A stretch of 64,000 nt of DNA from Marvinbryantia formatexigens DSM 14469 (GTDB lineage Bacteria > Bacillota > Clostridia > Lachnospirales > Lachnospiraceae), in NCBI RefSeq assembly GCF_025148285.1, contig NZ_CP102268.1, forward strand, positions 1,531,001 through 1,595,000. The letters run 5' to 3'. Shown in pieces: positions 43,774-51,283 of the stretch. The position numbers were made by a program, and so were the translations under genes. The notes under the pieces are model-generated. The model had not been told where the DNA came from. It was given only the letters and a program-made list of their open reading frames with translations, and did not search any database. Positions within the stretch are counted from its first letter, which is position 1, and each line of letters opens with the position of its first letter.

Positions 43774-43869
43774 TAACGACGCCCGCTCCACATGACCGGG
43801 CGCCCTCCAGTGCTTCCCCTGTTTCTCCCTGCGCCTGCAGTAACGACGCCCGGTCCGCATGACCGGGCG
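43770..43869. repeat. 33-bp hairpin-forming direct repeat, two copies
   Basis: Copies at 43770-43802 and 43837-43869 start GCAGTAACGACGCCCG and end ATGACCGGGCG; they differ at two bases. Each can fold through CGCCCG/CGGGCG. The second copy ends 17 bases beyond the methyltransferase stop, without a U-tract. No gene is seen in 43614-43885. Confidence 0.88.
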
Positions 43870-43885
43870 CAGCTTTCATCCGATG

Positions 43886-44920
43886 TCAGAACATAATATT
43901 TATCGGAATACGTGCGGAATCGGGATCTTCGATTCCGAATTTTTCTTTGTTGACCTTATCGATTGCGTTTGTCAGGGACATGTACACACCCGGATATACG
44001 GAGCCGGGACCGCCCTGGGCAATGCAGGGGATAAAATGCTTCATGCCGTATTTGTCGCAGACTCTCCGTACAACCTTCTCGCAGTTTTCATCTGTCCAGT
44101 CCTCAAAATCCACATCCGCATTTTCGATACAGCCCATAAAGCTGATTTTGCCCTCATATTTTACCAGAAGCTCATCCACCTTGTTTGTCTCCATGCAGCC
44201 CTGGAATACATCGATGCCCATCTCAATCATGTCCGGAACCAGCGTCGCCGCATAGCTGTCAGAGTGATGAACCACATACTGTACGCCGTGGCTCTTATAA
44301 TAACCATAAATTTCCTTGTACGGCTCCAGGAAAAATTCCTCAAACATACTTGGACTTAAAAAGGTGCTGTCGTGTCCGCCCCAGTCATCGTGATGAAACA
44401 GCATATCCGGATGCAGGTGGCTGCAGATACCCTCCGCCAGCTTCAGCTCCCACTCCGTCAGATACTTAATCATATCGTGCATTTCATCCTCATACTCAAT
44501 ATAATATGTCAGCGCTCTGACCATTTCGCAAAGATGATGGCTCTGTTCGAACAGACCGGGCGCCACGAAAGCCGCCTTAAACGCTTTCTCCCCGTCAACC
44601 GCATCGTACATTGCCTTGCACTGATCCCACTGTTCCTGCGAAAAATCCAGTGACGGCGCGTGCACGTAATCCTTCCAGTGCTCAATGTCCTGGACAACAA
44701 TCTTATCCGGAGTATGTACGGGGAAGGAACCCGGCGTCCCCTCCGGGAAGGTGTTGGTCACTCCCCAAGCATTTTTCACATTTTCCATTCCCTTCTGAAG
44801 AAGCGGACTGGCAAACATAAACGGATGATACAGAAGCGCGATTGCCTCGTACTGATTGACAAACCGGTCCGGATTTCCTCCCTTCATGCATTCAATCATA
44901 TTCTGTTTTGCAGTTAGCAT
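43886..44920 (-). CDS. UroD-family corrinoid-linked methyltransferase (MtI)
   Basis: This 344-aa protein belongs to the uroporphyrinogen-decarboxylase-like fold used by MtaA, MtvB and acetogen O-demethylase methyltransferases. Visible elements are HPDMLFHHDDWGGHDSTFLS, GVQYVVHHSDSYAATLVPDM and FQGCMETNKVDEL. The canonical zinc HxC pair is not obvious; a His-Ser-Asp sits in its place. It would transfer a methyl group from a small donor to the corrinoid protein encoded next to it. AAAGGAGGGCTTTAC precedes the ATG at 44920. It is third in the operon after the pterin methyltransferase and corrinoid protein. Aryl methyl ethers are one plausible substrate class (inference). Confidence 0.85.
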   Translation of the reverse strand: MLTAKQNMIECMKGGNPDRFVNQYEAIALLYHPFMFASPLLQKGMENVKNAWGVTNTFPEGTPGSFPVHTPDKIVVQDIEHWKDYVHAPSLDFSQEQWDQCKAMYDAVDGEKAFKAAFVAPGLFEQSHHLCEMVRALTYYIEYEDEMHDMIKYLTEWELKLAEGICSHLHPDMLFHHDDWGGHDSTFLSPSMFEEFFLEPYKEIYGYYKSHGVQYVVHHSDSYAATLVPDMIEMGIDVFQGCMETNKVDELLVKYEGKISFMGCIENADVDFEDWTDENCEKVVRRVCDKYGMKHFIPCIAQGGPGSVYPGVYMSLTNAIDKVNKEKFGIEDPDSARIPINIMF

Positions 44921-45030
44921 GTAAAGCCCTCCTTTTTTCATATTCTGACGGTTATGCGCCTTTCGGACGCCAATCCCTGCCGCCGTCGGTTTTCCTGCCT
45001 TCCGCGCGCGGAAAGCGGTGCCTTTCCATT

Positions 45031-45669
45031 TTAAGCCGCTGTCAGCTCCTTTGCCTTCTGTGCGCAGGAAGCGGCGTCCTCCGTATAAGCGTCCGCACCG
45101 ATTTCCTCTGCAAATTCCGCATTAATGGGCGCTCCGCCCACCATAACCTTAATCCTGCTTCTCTCCGGCAGCGTATTAAGCAGCGCAACCGTGTCGCGCA
45201 GCGCCGGCATCGTCGTCGTCAGAAGCGCGGAGCAGCAGATAATTTTCGTATCCGGATTTTCTTCAAACGCTTCCACAAATTTTTCTTTGGCAACATCCAC
45301 GCCCAGATCGATTACCTCAAAGCCGGAGGATTCCAGCATCATCGCTACCAGATTCTTGCCGATATCATGAAGGTCGCCCGCAACCGTTCCGATAATGACC
45401 TTGCCCGCCGCTCCGGATTCTCCTGAGGAAAGATACGGCTTTAACACCACCACGCCGTTTTTCATCGCCTTTGCCGCCACCAGCATTTCCGGGACAAAAA
45501 TCTCGCCGTTTTTAAACTTCGCGCCAACCTCATCCATTGCCGCGATCATGCCCTCATTAAGAATTGCCACCGGCTCGCAGCCCTCTTCCAGCGCGGCTTC
45601 CACCGCCGGCGCAACCTTCTTCGCCTTTCCCTTTACTACAAGCTCGTATACTTCCTGAATTCCTGCCAT
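45031..45669 (-). CDS. Corrinoid (B12-binding) protein of a methyltransferase system
   Basis: This 212-aa protein has an N-terminal helical cap (VAPAVEAALEEGCEPVAILN, FKNGEIFVPEMLVAAKAMKN) and a Rossmann-like B12 domain. DLHDIGKNLVAMMLESSGFE contains the DxHxxG motif whose His replaces the cobalt lower ligand. GTVAGD, CSALLTTTMP and VMVGGAPIN complete the family pattern. It carries the methyl group between the UroD-family enzyme and the pterin enzyme. AGGAGGTATTATAT precedes the ATG. Confidence 0.95.
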   Translation of the reverse strand: MAGIQEVYELVVKGKAKKVAPAVEAALEEGCEPVAILNEGMIAAMDEVGAKFKNGEIFVPEMLVAAKAMKNGVVVLKPYLSSGESGAAGKVIIGTVAGDLHDIGKNLVAMMLESSGFEVIDLGVDVAKEKFVEAFEENPDTKIICCSALLTTTMPALRDTVALLNTLPERSRIKVMVGGAPINAEFAEEIGADAYTEDAASCAQKAKELTAA

Positions 45670-45705
45670 ATATAATACCTCCTGTCATTTTATTGGCATT
45701 GTTTT

Positions 45706-46509
45706 CTATTTCTTCGGTCCGAAAATACCTTCCCGGTATGCGCTGATATATTCCATGCAATACTCGTCCTCGCCCAGAAGTGCCTCTGTAGCGTAAATAA
45801 TTCCCATCATGTCCCGGTTGGTGGGATCCAGGATGGCGCTGTCCAGTCCGGCGTTCATGGCAAGCACCGTGAAGCCCAGATTAATCATCTTCCGGACAGG
45901 AAGATTGAAGGATATATTGCTGACTGCCGCCGTAATATGGATATCCGGGCAGCGTTTCCGCACAGTGCTGATAACCTCCACGTTCATGGCAATGCCGTCC
46001 TCCGAGGTACAGAGCATTTCCACCAGCGGGTCGATATGCATTCTGGACTGGCTGATGTGATACTTCTCTGCCGTCTCCAGCACCCGGTCAAAGACCCGCA
46101 GCCGGTCCGCCGCTGTCTTCGGAATTCCTGTATCGTCGGAGAGCAGGCAGATGACCTCCCATTTCGTGTCCGCAATCAGCGGGAAAATGATTTCCATCTT
46201 GTCGCCTTCGCCGGAAACAGAATTTACCAGACCAGGCTTCTTACAGTACGGAATCACCTCTGCAAGCACCCGCGCGCTCGGACTGTCCACGGAAATCGGG
46301 AGATCCGTCGCTTCCTGGATACAGTCAATCATCCATTTCAGCGTCTCCACCTCCTCCGCCTCCGGCACGGACGCGCAGCAGTCGATAAAGGTCGCTCCCG
46401 CTTCATCCTGCATACGGGCGCGGTTTTTGATAAATTCAGCGTCTCTGTTAGCAATCGCCTCCGCTACCGCCGGGATAGAACCGTTAATTTTTTCCCCGAT
46501 AATAATCAT
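45706..46509 (-). CDS. Methyltetrahydrofolate:corrinoid methyltransferase (MtII)
   Basis: This 267-aa pterin-binding (DHPS-like) TIM barrel resembles AcsE and acetogen methyltransferase II. It begins MIIIGEKINGSIPAVAEAIA, followed by GATFIDCCASVPEAEEVETL, LPISVDSPSARVLAE, LVNSVSGEGDKME and ITAAVSNISFNLPVRK. It moves the methyl group between the corrinoid protein and tetrahydrofolate, feeding the Wood-Ljungdahl pathway. GGAGGTGTAAT precedes the ATG at 46509. It is first in the three-gene operon and diverges from the PucR-type regulator. Confidence 0.93.
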   Translation of the reverse strand: MIIIGEKINGSIPAVAEAIANRDAEFIKNRARMQDEAGATFIDCCASVPEAEEVETLKWMIDCIQEATDLPISVDSPSARVLAEVIPYCKKPGLVNSVSGEGDKMEIIFPLIADTKWEVICLLSDDTGIPKTAADRLRVFDRVLETAEKYHISQSRMHIDPLVEMLCTSEDGIAMNVEVISTVRKRCPDIHITAAVSNISFNLPVRKMINLGFTVLAMNAGLDSAILDPTNRDMMGIIYATEALLGEDEYCMEYISAYREGIFGPKK

Positions 46510-46564
46510 ATTACACCTCCATATTCCACAATTTTAAGGACGTCCTGTTCTTTTCTGTAAGCCC

Positions 46565-46570
46565 ATTGTA
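46565..46570 (-). promoter_or_regulatory. Candidate -10 of the methyltransferase operon
   Basis: TACAAT on the minus strand lies 56 bases before the MtII start. At 17 bases upstream the -35 position reads TAGATA, a poor match. That fits a promoter dependent on an activator bound at the palindrome about 64 bases upstream. Confidence 0.45.
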
Positions 46571-46620
46571 GCATAGCTTTTTGCGATTATCTATTTGCAG
46601 ATATGTCCTTTTTTCACCCC

Positions 46621-46647
46621 TGTTTTCCTACAAATTGTAGGAAAACA
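46621..46647. promoter_or_regulatory. 27-bp perfect palindrome, candidate PucR operator
   Basis: Half-sites TGTTTTCCTACAA and TTGTAGGAAAACA form a perfect 13-1-13 inverted repeat in the intergenic region between the divergent regulator and methyltransferase operon. It ends 4 bases before the regulator's own -35. No coding role is possible here. A dimeric transcription factor site is the simplest reading. Confidence 0.75.
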
Positions 46648-46651
46648 AATC

Positions 46652-46680
46652 TTGCCATTTTCCGGGTATGGCGGTATGAT
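46652..46680 (+). promoter_or_regulatory. Promoter of the PucR-type regulator
   Basis: TTGCCA (46652-46657), a 17-base spacer and TATGAT (46675-46680) lie 24 bases before the start codon. Confidence 0.72.
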
Positions 46681-46704
46681 AAAAAGAAAGAAAGGAGCCT
46701 CGCT

Positions 46705-48243
46705 ATGGATTTAAGTCCCCGCCTGATTGTATGGCATTTAAAGAAAACGTACCCCCAGACAGACGCTTCCACCCGTCTCACCACCTCTCCTTGTCTGAAA
46801 TACGGCGTCTGCCACAGACCGGACGCGCCCTTTACCGGCAATCTGGTCTGGATTACGCCGGAAATCCTCCCGGATTTTCTGCAAAATCCCCTGCACAGCC
46901 TGCTGATTGTAACAGAGCCCGCCGATTCCGCGCTCCTTAAGGAAACCCCGAATCTCTGTCTGATTCCTGGCGCAGACCCGGAAGCGCTGGCGGAGACAGT
47001 GACGCAGATTTTCCGCAAATATGAGGAATGGAACCAGGCGCTTTTTGAATCCCGGATGATGAACGGTTCCATCCAGAATCTGCTGGACCTCACCGGCTCC
47101 ATCATATCCAATCCCAGCATAGTCATCAGCATGGATTTCACCATCATCGCCTCCAGAAACAGTCCTTTCGGAGAGCTTGCCACCCCGGTACTCGGCTCCA
47201 CGGAGGACACCGCCGATCTGATTCTGGCGCTGAAGCAGGACCCCGCCTACGCGGATGCTTTCCATCGGATCGGATATTTCTATTATCCCGGAAACGGGAT
47301 TGCCGGTCCCAGTCTCTGCGTCAATATACGGAAATTTGACCGGACGCTTTACCGTCTGCTGGTCACTTCGGGCGAGATTCCGCTCGACGATACCTTCGGC
47401 TTTATTCTGGAATACCTCGCGCGGGTTATCTCCCATGCGATGTCCACCAATATCGTGGACAGCCATGACGCCCGCCGCCAGCTCCGTCAGATTTTCCGGG
47501 CCGTTCTGACAGATTCCAGTGCGGATTATGTGGAAATCAGCCGTCAGCTCACCGCCTGCGGGTGGCTCTCCTCCCACCATTACCTCTGCCTCTTTCTGAA
47601 AACGGAGCAGATGGATTATAAAAATCTGACCCATCGTTCCATCTGCAGCTATATCGAAAACATGGTGCCCGCCTCCTGCGCCGTAACGCACAAAGGAAAT
47701 ATCGTGGCGTATATCAATCTGGACCTCTGCCATCTGTCGGAGTCGGACATCGAGCAGAAATTGGCCGGTTTTATCCGCGACAGCTTTCTGACCGCCGGAT
47801 ACAGCAGGAAGATGCTGGGACATTTCAATTTTCACAGGCAGTATGTGCAGGCTTCCCTTTCTCTGGAGGCAGGCTCCCGGAAATATCCGCACCGGTGGAT
47901 TCATCATTTTAATGACATTGCCCTGACCTATCTGCTGGAGCAGACCACAAAAAAGCTTCCCGCGTACATGGTATGCCACGAGAAGCTTCTTACCTTAAAA
48001 TATGAATCAGAGAAAAATCAGTCCCAGCTTTTCCAGACGCTGCGGTGCTACCTGGAAAACCAGCAGAGCGCGACAAAAACGGCAAACGCGCTGTTTATCC
48101 ACCGCAGTACGCTGCTGTACCGTCTGGACCGGATACAGCATATTCTGAAAAGCGATTTGTCGGATCCCGACGAGCTGCTGTATCTGCTGCTTTCCTTCCG
48201 GCTGATTGATATGGAGGAGGAACGGGAGCAGGAGCAGGAATAA
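46705..48243 (+). CDS. PucR-family transcriptional regulator
   Basis: This 512-aa protein has a large N-terminal ligand-sensing region (residues about 1-430; begins MDLSPRLIVWHLKKTYPQTD). A PucR C-terminal helix-turn-helix follows: TLRCYLENQQSATKTANALF, then IHRSTLLYRLDRIQHIL. Such regulators sense small molecules and act from divergent positions. AAAGGAGCCTCGCT precedes the ATG at 46705. Divergence from the corrinoid methyltransferase operon, with a 27-bp palindrome between, makes that operon the likely target. It converges with the DUF2284 gene. Confidence 0.9.
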   Translation: MDLSPRLIVWHLKKTYPQTDASTRLTTSPCLKYGVCHRPDAPFTGNLVWITPEILPDFLQNPLHSLLIVTEPADSALLKETPNLCLIPGADPEALAETVTQIFRKYEEWNQALFESRMMNGSIQNLLDLTGSIISNPSIVISMDFTIIASRNSPFGELATPVLGSTEDTADLILALKQDPAYADAFHRIGYFYYPGNGIAGPSLCVNIRKFDRTLYRLLVTSGEIPLDDTFGFILEYLARVISHAMSTNIVDSHDARRQLRQIFRAVLTDSSADYVEISRQLTACGWLSSHHYLCLFLKTEQMDYKNLTHRSICSYIENMVPASCAVTHKGNIVAYINLDLCHLSESDIEQKLAGFIRDSFLTAGYSRKMLGHFNFHRQYVQASLSLEAGSRKYPHRWIHHFNDIALTYLLEQTTKKLPAYMVCHEKLLTLKYESEKNQSQLFQTLRCYLENQQSATKTANALFIHRSTLLYRLDRIQHILKSDLSDPDELLYLLLSFRLIDMEEEREQEQE

Positions 48244-48297
48244 TAGAGTGCCTGCGTGAGCAAGCTCCCGCCGCACTCCTGCATGGAGACGGGGCTT

Positions 48298-48831
48298 TCA
48301 TAGTACGTAGCAGGAGGTATACGCTATTTTCTGCGGTCCGTAGTAATAGCCGATTCCATTACTTTTGCATAAATCGCTGACCACGATTCCAAACGCTTCC
48401 AGGGAGGAGATTCTTTTTTCCGGGAAGCGGCAGTTTCCCTCCGGACCGGCGCAGGTCTTACAGACGGTGCAGCAGCCGCAGCCCAGCGGCAGAACCTGCG
48501 GACAAATCTTGCGCAGTTTTTCCGCCATTTCGTAGAAATGCTTTTTGTGAAGAGCCTCCGCCTCCTGCATTCCCTCAAAGTCCAGGCTGTCCTCTATCTC
48601 GCCCACAGTCTGGACGATGATGCCCTCCCGGTGTCCCTCCAGCGCCCGCCGGCACTCCTCCAGTGTGCCGCAGGCGGGCGGACAGGCAAGATTCTTTCCG
48701 TACATGCCGCAGGTATTCGCGCCGCACATGTCCCGCACCTCCTGCCGCAGCTCAATCGTATCGCAGTTTAAATGCGCCGCATAGCTGAATCCAATCTCCA
48801 GCGCCATTTTTTCCCAGTCCTTATATTCCAT
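48298..48831 (-). CDS. DUF2284 cysteine-rich metal-binding protein
   Basis: This 177-aa protein is rich in Cys: MCGANTCGMYGKNLACPPAC near the N-terminus and GCGCCTVCKTCAGPEGNC later, about 14 in all, typical of DUF2284 and suggestive of Fe-S or zinc binding. The ATG at 48831 has AAAGGAGGATTTCT upstream and overlaps the upstream activase gene by 11 bases, so expression is coupled. Proteins of this family recur beside corrinoid methyltransferase loci; a role in electron supply to the activase is possible but unproven. Confidence 0.88.
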   Translation of the reverse strand: MEYKDWEKMALEIGFSYAAHLNCDTIELRQEVRDMCGANTCGMYGKNLACPPACGTLEECRRALEGHREGIIVQTVGEIEDSLDFEGMQEAEALHKKHFYEMAEKLRKICPQVLPLGCGCCTVCKTCAGPEGNCRFPEKRISSLEAFGIVVSDLCKSNGIGYYYGPQKIAYTSCYVL

Positions 48832-50326
48832 AGAAATCCTCCTTTGCAAAACTCATTTCGTCCACATACACATCCATAAAATCCGCTTCGCACGCAAGCT
48901 CCAGAAAATCCGCGCGGGCAGCCATCTCACGGCTGCGGGCAAATTCCGTCTCAGACAGAACGGCAAGCCGCGCTCCCGCTCCGGCGGCATTTCCCACCGG
49001 AATGATGCGCTCCTTTAGAACCGGCGGCAGCAGCCCGATTGCACAGGCGCTCTCCGGGGCAAGATAGTTTCCGAACGCCCCCGCCAGCAGAAGCGTGCGG
49101 ATTTCCTCCGGTTTTACGCCCCGCCTCCGGCAGAGGAGCCGGATTCCGGCGGCGATTGCCGCCTTGGCAAGCTGCAGCTCGCGGATATCCTTCTGTGTCA
49201 GGCTGACATTCTCTGAAAAGAAATACGGTTCCTTCATGTAGCCGGTCTCGTCGATCACTCCCAGCTCCAGAAGGCAGGCAGCTGCGTCCAGAAGCCCGGA
49301 GCCGCACAGCCCTGCAGGCGCGCATTCCCCGATCACGTGGAATTTCAGCTTTCCGTCCTCAATCTTAACATGGTCGATGGCGCCGCGGCTGCCCCGCATA
49401 CCGCAGGAGATTTTCGCGCCCTCAAAGGCGGAACCGGCAGCCGTGGAGCAGACCGTATAGCCGTTGCGGTTTCCCAGCACCATTTCCCCGTTTGTCCCGA
49501 TGTCGACCAGCAGCGTCAGCTTCTCTCTTTTATCAAACTCCGCCGCCAGCATACAGGCGGCTGTATCCGCTCCCACGAAGCCGCCGATATTGGGAAGCCA
49601 GCTTAAATTTGCCTCCGGATGCACATGAATGCCGCATTCCAAAGCCTTCCGTGTGACGGCATCTGTCACGCTGGGCGTATAAGGCGCGTGCACCAGATTG
49701 TCCACCGGAAGCTCCAGAAACAGGTGATGCATACAGGTGTTCCCCACCATCACAATGCGCACGATGTCCCCACTCTCCTGCCCGGCGCCGGCGGCAAGCC
49801 GCCCAAGCAGCTCATCGATTGCCTGCCGGATGCAGATACTGAGGCTTTCCGCTCCGTGCTCCAGGGCATAACCGCTGCGCATCACCACATCCGCGCCGAA
49901 CTGGCGCTGGGGATTTAAGATACTTTCCATCCCCAGCGTTTCTCCGGTTGCGGCGTCCAAAAGATACGCCACCACAGAGGTAGAGCCCAGGTCCACCGCC
50001 GCCAGCAGAGGGCGCGCTGCCCCTCCGGGCAGTCTGCCCGGCTCGCAGGGCACCGACCGGAAGCTTCCGTCTTTCAGAATCTTCGCGCCCTTTTCTTCAC
50101 TGCCCGGCGTTTCCACCGCGCAGCTTCGCTCCACCTTCGTCCGGCATGCGTATACCTCTTTTCCGTCCAGCTTTACTTTACATTTTCCGCATTTCCCCTG
50201 TCCGCCGCAGGGCGCATCCGGCACCAGCCCGGCCGCAATTTCCGCCGCCAGCAGGGTCGTCCCTTCCTCCACCTGCGCCTCGCGTCCTTCCCGGACGAAG
50301 CGCACCGTAAATACACGTCTGTCCAT
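48821..50326 (-). CDS. Reductive activase for corrinoid proteins (2Fe-2S, ASKHA)
   Basis: This 501-aa protein has an N-terminal [2Fe-2S] ferredoxin domain with ligands in CGGQGKCGKCKV plus a later ACRT Cys. A linker follows, then an ASKHA ATPase-like domain (DUF4445 type): LLAAVDLGSTSVVAYLLDAA, VGNTCMHHLFLELPVDNL, LLVDIGTNGEMVLGN, CGSGLLDAAACLLELGV and LLAGAFGNYLAPESA. It reduces inactive cob(II)alamin to Co(I) using ATP, as the RamA/activating enzymes of acetogen demethylases do. The ATG at 50326 has GGAGG 11 bases upstream; an ATG three codons earlier is too close. It serves the system at 43.9-46.5 kb (inference). Confidence 0.92.
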   Translation of the reverse strand: MDRRVFTVRFVREGREAQVEEGTTLLAAEIAAGLVPDAPCGGQGKCGKCKVKLDGKEVYACRTKVERSCAVETPGSEEKGAKILKDGSFRSVPCEPGRLPGGAARPLLAAVDLGSTSVVAYLLDAATGETLGMESILNPQRQFGADVVMRSGYALEHGAESLSICIRQAIDELLGRLAAGAGQESGDIVRIVMVGNTCMHHLFLELPVDNLVHAPYTPSVTDAVTRKALECGIHVHPEANLSWLPNIGGFVGADTAACMLAAEFDKREKLTLLVDIGTNGEMVLGNRNGYTVCSTAAGSAFEGAKISCGMRGSRGAIDHVKIEDGKLKFHVIGECAPAGLCGSGLLDAAACLLELGVIDETGYMKEPYFFSENVSLTQKDIRELQLAKAAIAAGIRLLCRRRGVKPEEIRTLLLAGAFGNYLAPESACAIGLLPPVLKERIIPVGNAAGAGARLAVLSETEFARSREMAARADFLELACEADFMDVYVDEMSFAKEDFYGI

Positions 50327-50453
50327 TTTCGTCATCGCCTCCGTCTGTTTCAGATAACATTTTCCGGGTAACTATATTCTGATTCTACCACGGCTCATTT
50401 AACTATGCAATCCGCCCGGCAAATCTGATTTCACATTTCCGGGCACTGATAAA

Positions 50454-50487
50454 GCCCCGCACCACTTTCTTTCGTGGCACGGGGCAC
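50454..50487 (-). terminator. Terminator at the end of the feo-associated operon
   Basis: GCCCCG and CGGGGC enclose an inner ACCAC/GTGG stem, followed on the minus strand by TTTATC. It is 35 bases beyond the HMA gene stop. Confidence 0.65.
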
Positions 50488-50521
50488 CGTAATCATCGTT
50501 TTTTATTTTTTCTGCCGTAAT

Positions 50522-50884
50522 TTATGATATACTTACCACCTCAAAACCGGCATCTTCCACGGCATGTTTAATATCTATTTCACTTACTTCGCGGTCATAC
50601 GATACGACCGCAAGATTGTCGCTCAGGCTGACCCTGGCGGAAGCCCCATCAATTTTATTGATGGCATTTGTCACACTGTTTACACAGTTGTCACAGTGCA
50701 TACCGGATATTTTTACCGTTTTTCTTCCTATCACCGGACCATCCAGCATCTTTTCCCCCGCTTTTTTTGCGGAACCGGAACCGCCTCCGCAGCAGGGACC
50801 TTCACCCTTAAAATGCTTTACCGAACCCTTCACGGCCAGTATAAGCACAATTAACACGATTATTACTATAATTGCATCTGCCAT
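50522..50884 (-). CDS. Membrane-anchored heavy-metal-associated (HMA) protein
   Basis: This 120-aa protein has an N-terminal membrane helix (AIIVIIVLIVLILAVKGSVK), a Cys-Gly linker (PCCGGGSGSAKK) and a ferredoxin-like HMA domain. The metal site is the CxxC in ISGMHCDNCVNSVTNAI. HMA domains bind Cu(I) or Zn(II) and hand them to P-type ATPases; no such ATPase is nearby. AGAGGGATTGCT precedes the ATG. It ends the feo operon and lies 11 bases after a 45-aa membrane protein gene. Confidence 0.9.
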   Translation of the reverse strand: MADAIIVIIVLIVLILAVKGSVKHFKGEGPCCGGGSGSAKKAGEKMLDGPVIGRKTVKISGMHCDNCVNSVTNAINKIDGASARVSLSDNLAVVSYDREVSEIDIKHAVEDAGFEVVSIS

Positions 50885-50895
50885 AGCAATCCCTC

Positions 50896-51033
50896 TTATT
50901 CGTCTTCATCATTCTTTCTGCGGTCGCGGCGTTTCCTGAACCACAGATATCCCTGATAAATGGACGCTCCTACGATATAGATAAGCATAAACGCGCCAAA
51001 GGCATAAAACATGGAACCTGTTGAATTTCCCAT
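50896..51033 (-). CDS. 45-aa membrane protein in the feo operon
   Basis: This short ORF starts at the ATG at 51033, 1 base after the upstream gene's TGA, and encodes MGNSTGSMFYAFGAFMLIYI. A central helix is followed by the basic and acidic tail FRKRRDRRKNDEDE. GAAGGGAC lies upstream within the previous gene. Tight coupling on both sides supports it as real. The single helix with charged tail suggests an accessory subunit of the FeoB complex or the HMA protein, as inference. I recognise no named family. Confidence 0.7.
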   Translation of the reverse strand: MGNSTGSMFYAFGAFMLIYIVGASIYQGYLWFRKRRDRRKNDEDE

Positions 51034-51034
51034 A

Positions 51035-51220
51035 TCAGAGCTGTCCCTTCTTTTCTTCCATCACCTGCCGGGCGCCGCTGCAGCCCGCACAGCCTGCGCA
51101 GTCGCCGCCGCAGCCAACGCAGCCTACATGCTTTCCCGCTTTTTTGTTCTTGTATCCCCTGTACAGCAGGAAAATACAATATGCGGCTATGAGTGTCAGA
51201 ATTACAATATTTGCTATCAT
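51035..51220 (-). CDS. FeoB-associated Cys-rich membrane protein
   Basis: This 61-aa protein has one N-terminal helix (IANIVILTLIAAYCIFLLYR), a basic stretch and a Cys motif (GCVGCGGDCAGCAGCSG), matching the small FeoB-associated Cys-rich proteins of Firmicutes. It may hold iron or a cluster near the FeoB pore. The ATG at 51220 has GGTGGGG upstream; a GTG three codons before is a less likely start. It follows feoB by 63 bases with a strong hairpin between. Confidence 0.9.
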   Translation of the reverse strand: MIANIVILTLIAAYCIFLLYRGYKNKKAGKHVGCVGCGGDCAGCAGCSGARQVMEEKKGQL

Positions 51221-51241
51221 AAACCCCACCTTCCTTTACAG

Positions 51242-51271
51242 GGAAAGCCGGATACATTGTATCCAGCTTCC
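51242..51271 (-). promoter_or_regulatory. Hairpin between feoB and the Cys-rich protein gene
   Basis: GGAAGCTGGATAC pairs with GTATCCGGCTTTCC, with one bulge and an AAT loop. There is no U-tract after it, so it is more likely a processing or mRNA-stability element than a terminator. Confidence 0.5.
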
Positions 51272-51283
51272 CATAAAACCTTT

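Noticed and set aside
43738..43869. Possible tRNA-linked attachment site or short CRISPR
   Set aside because: Repeats do not match the tRNA-Glu 3' end, no integrase is near, and there are no spacer-like intervals.
46738..47979. 413-aa minus-strand open frame
   Set aside because: Antisense to the PucR-type regulator, which has a clear helix-turn-helix, promoter and ribosome site. High-GC third positions keep the opposite frame open.
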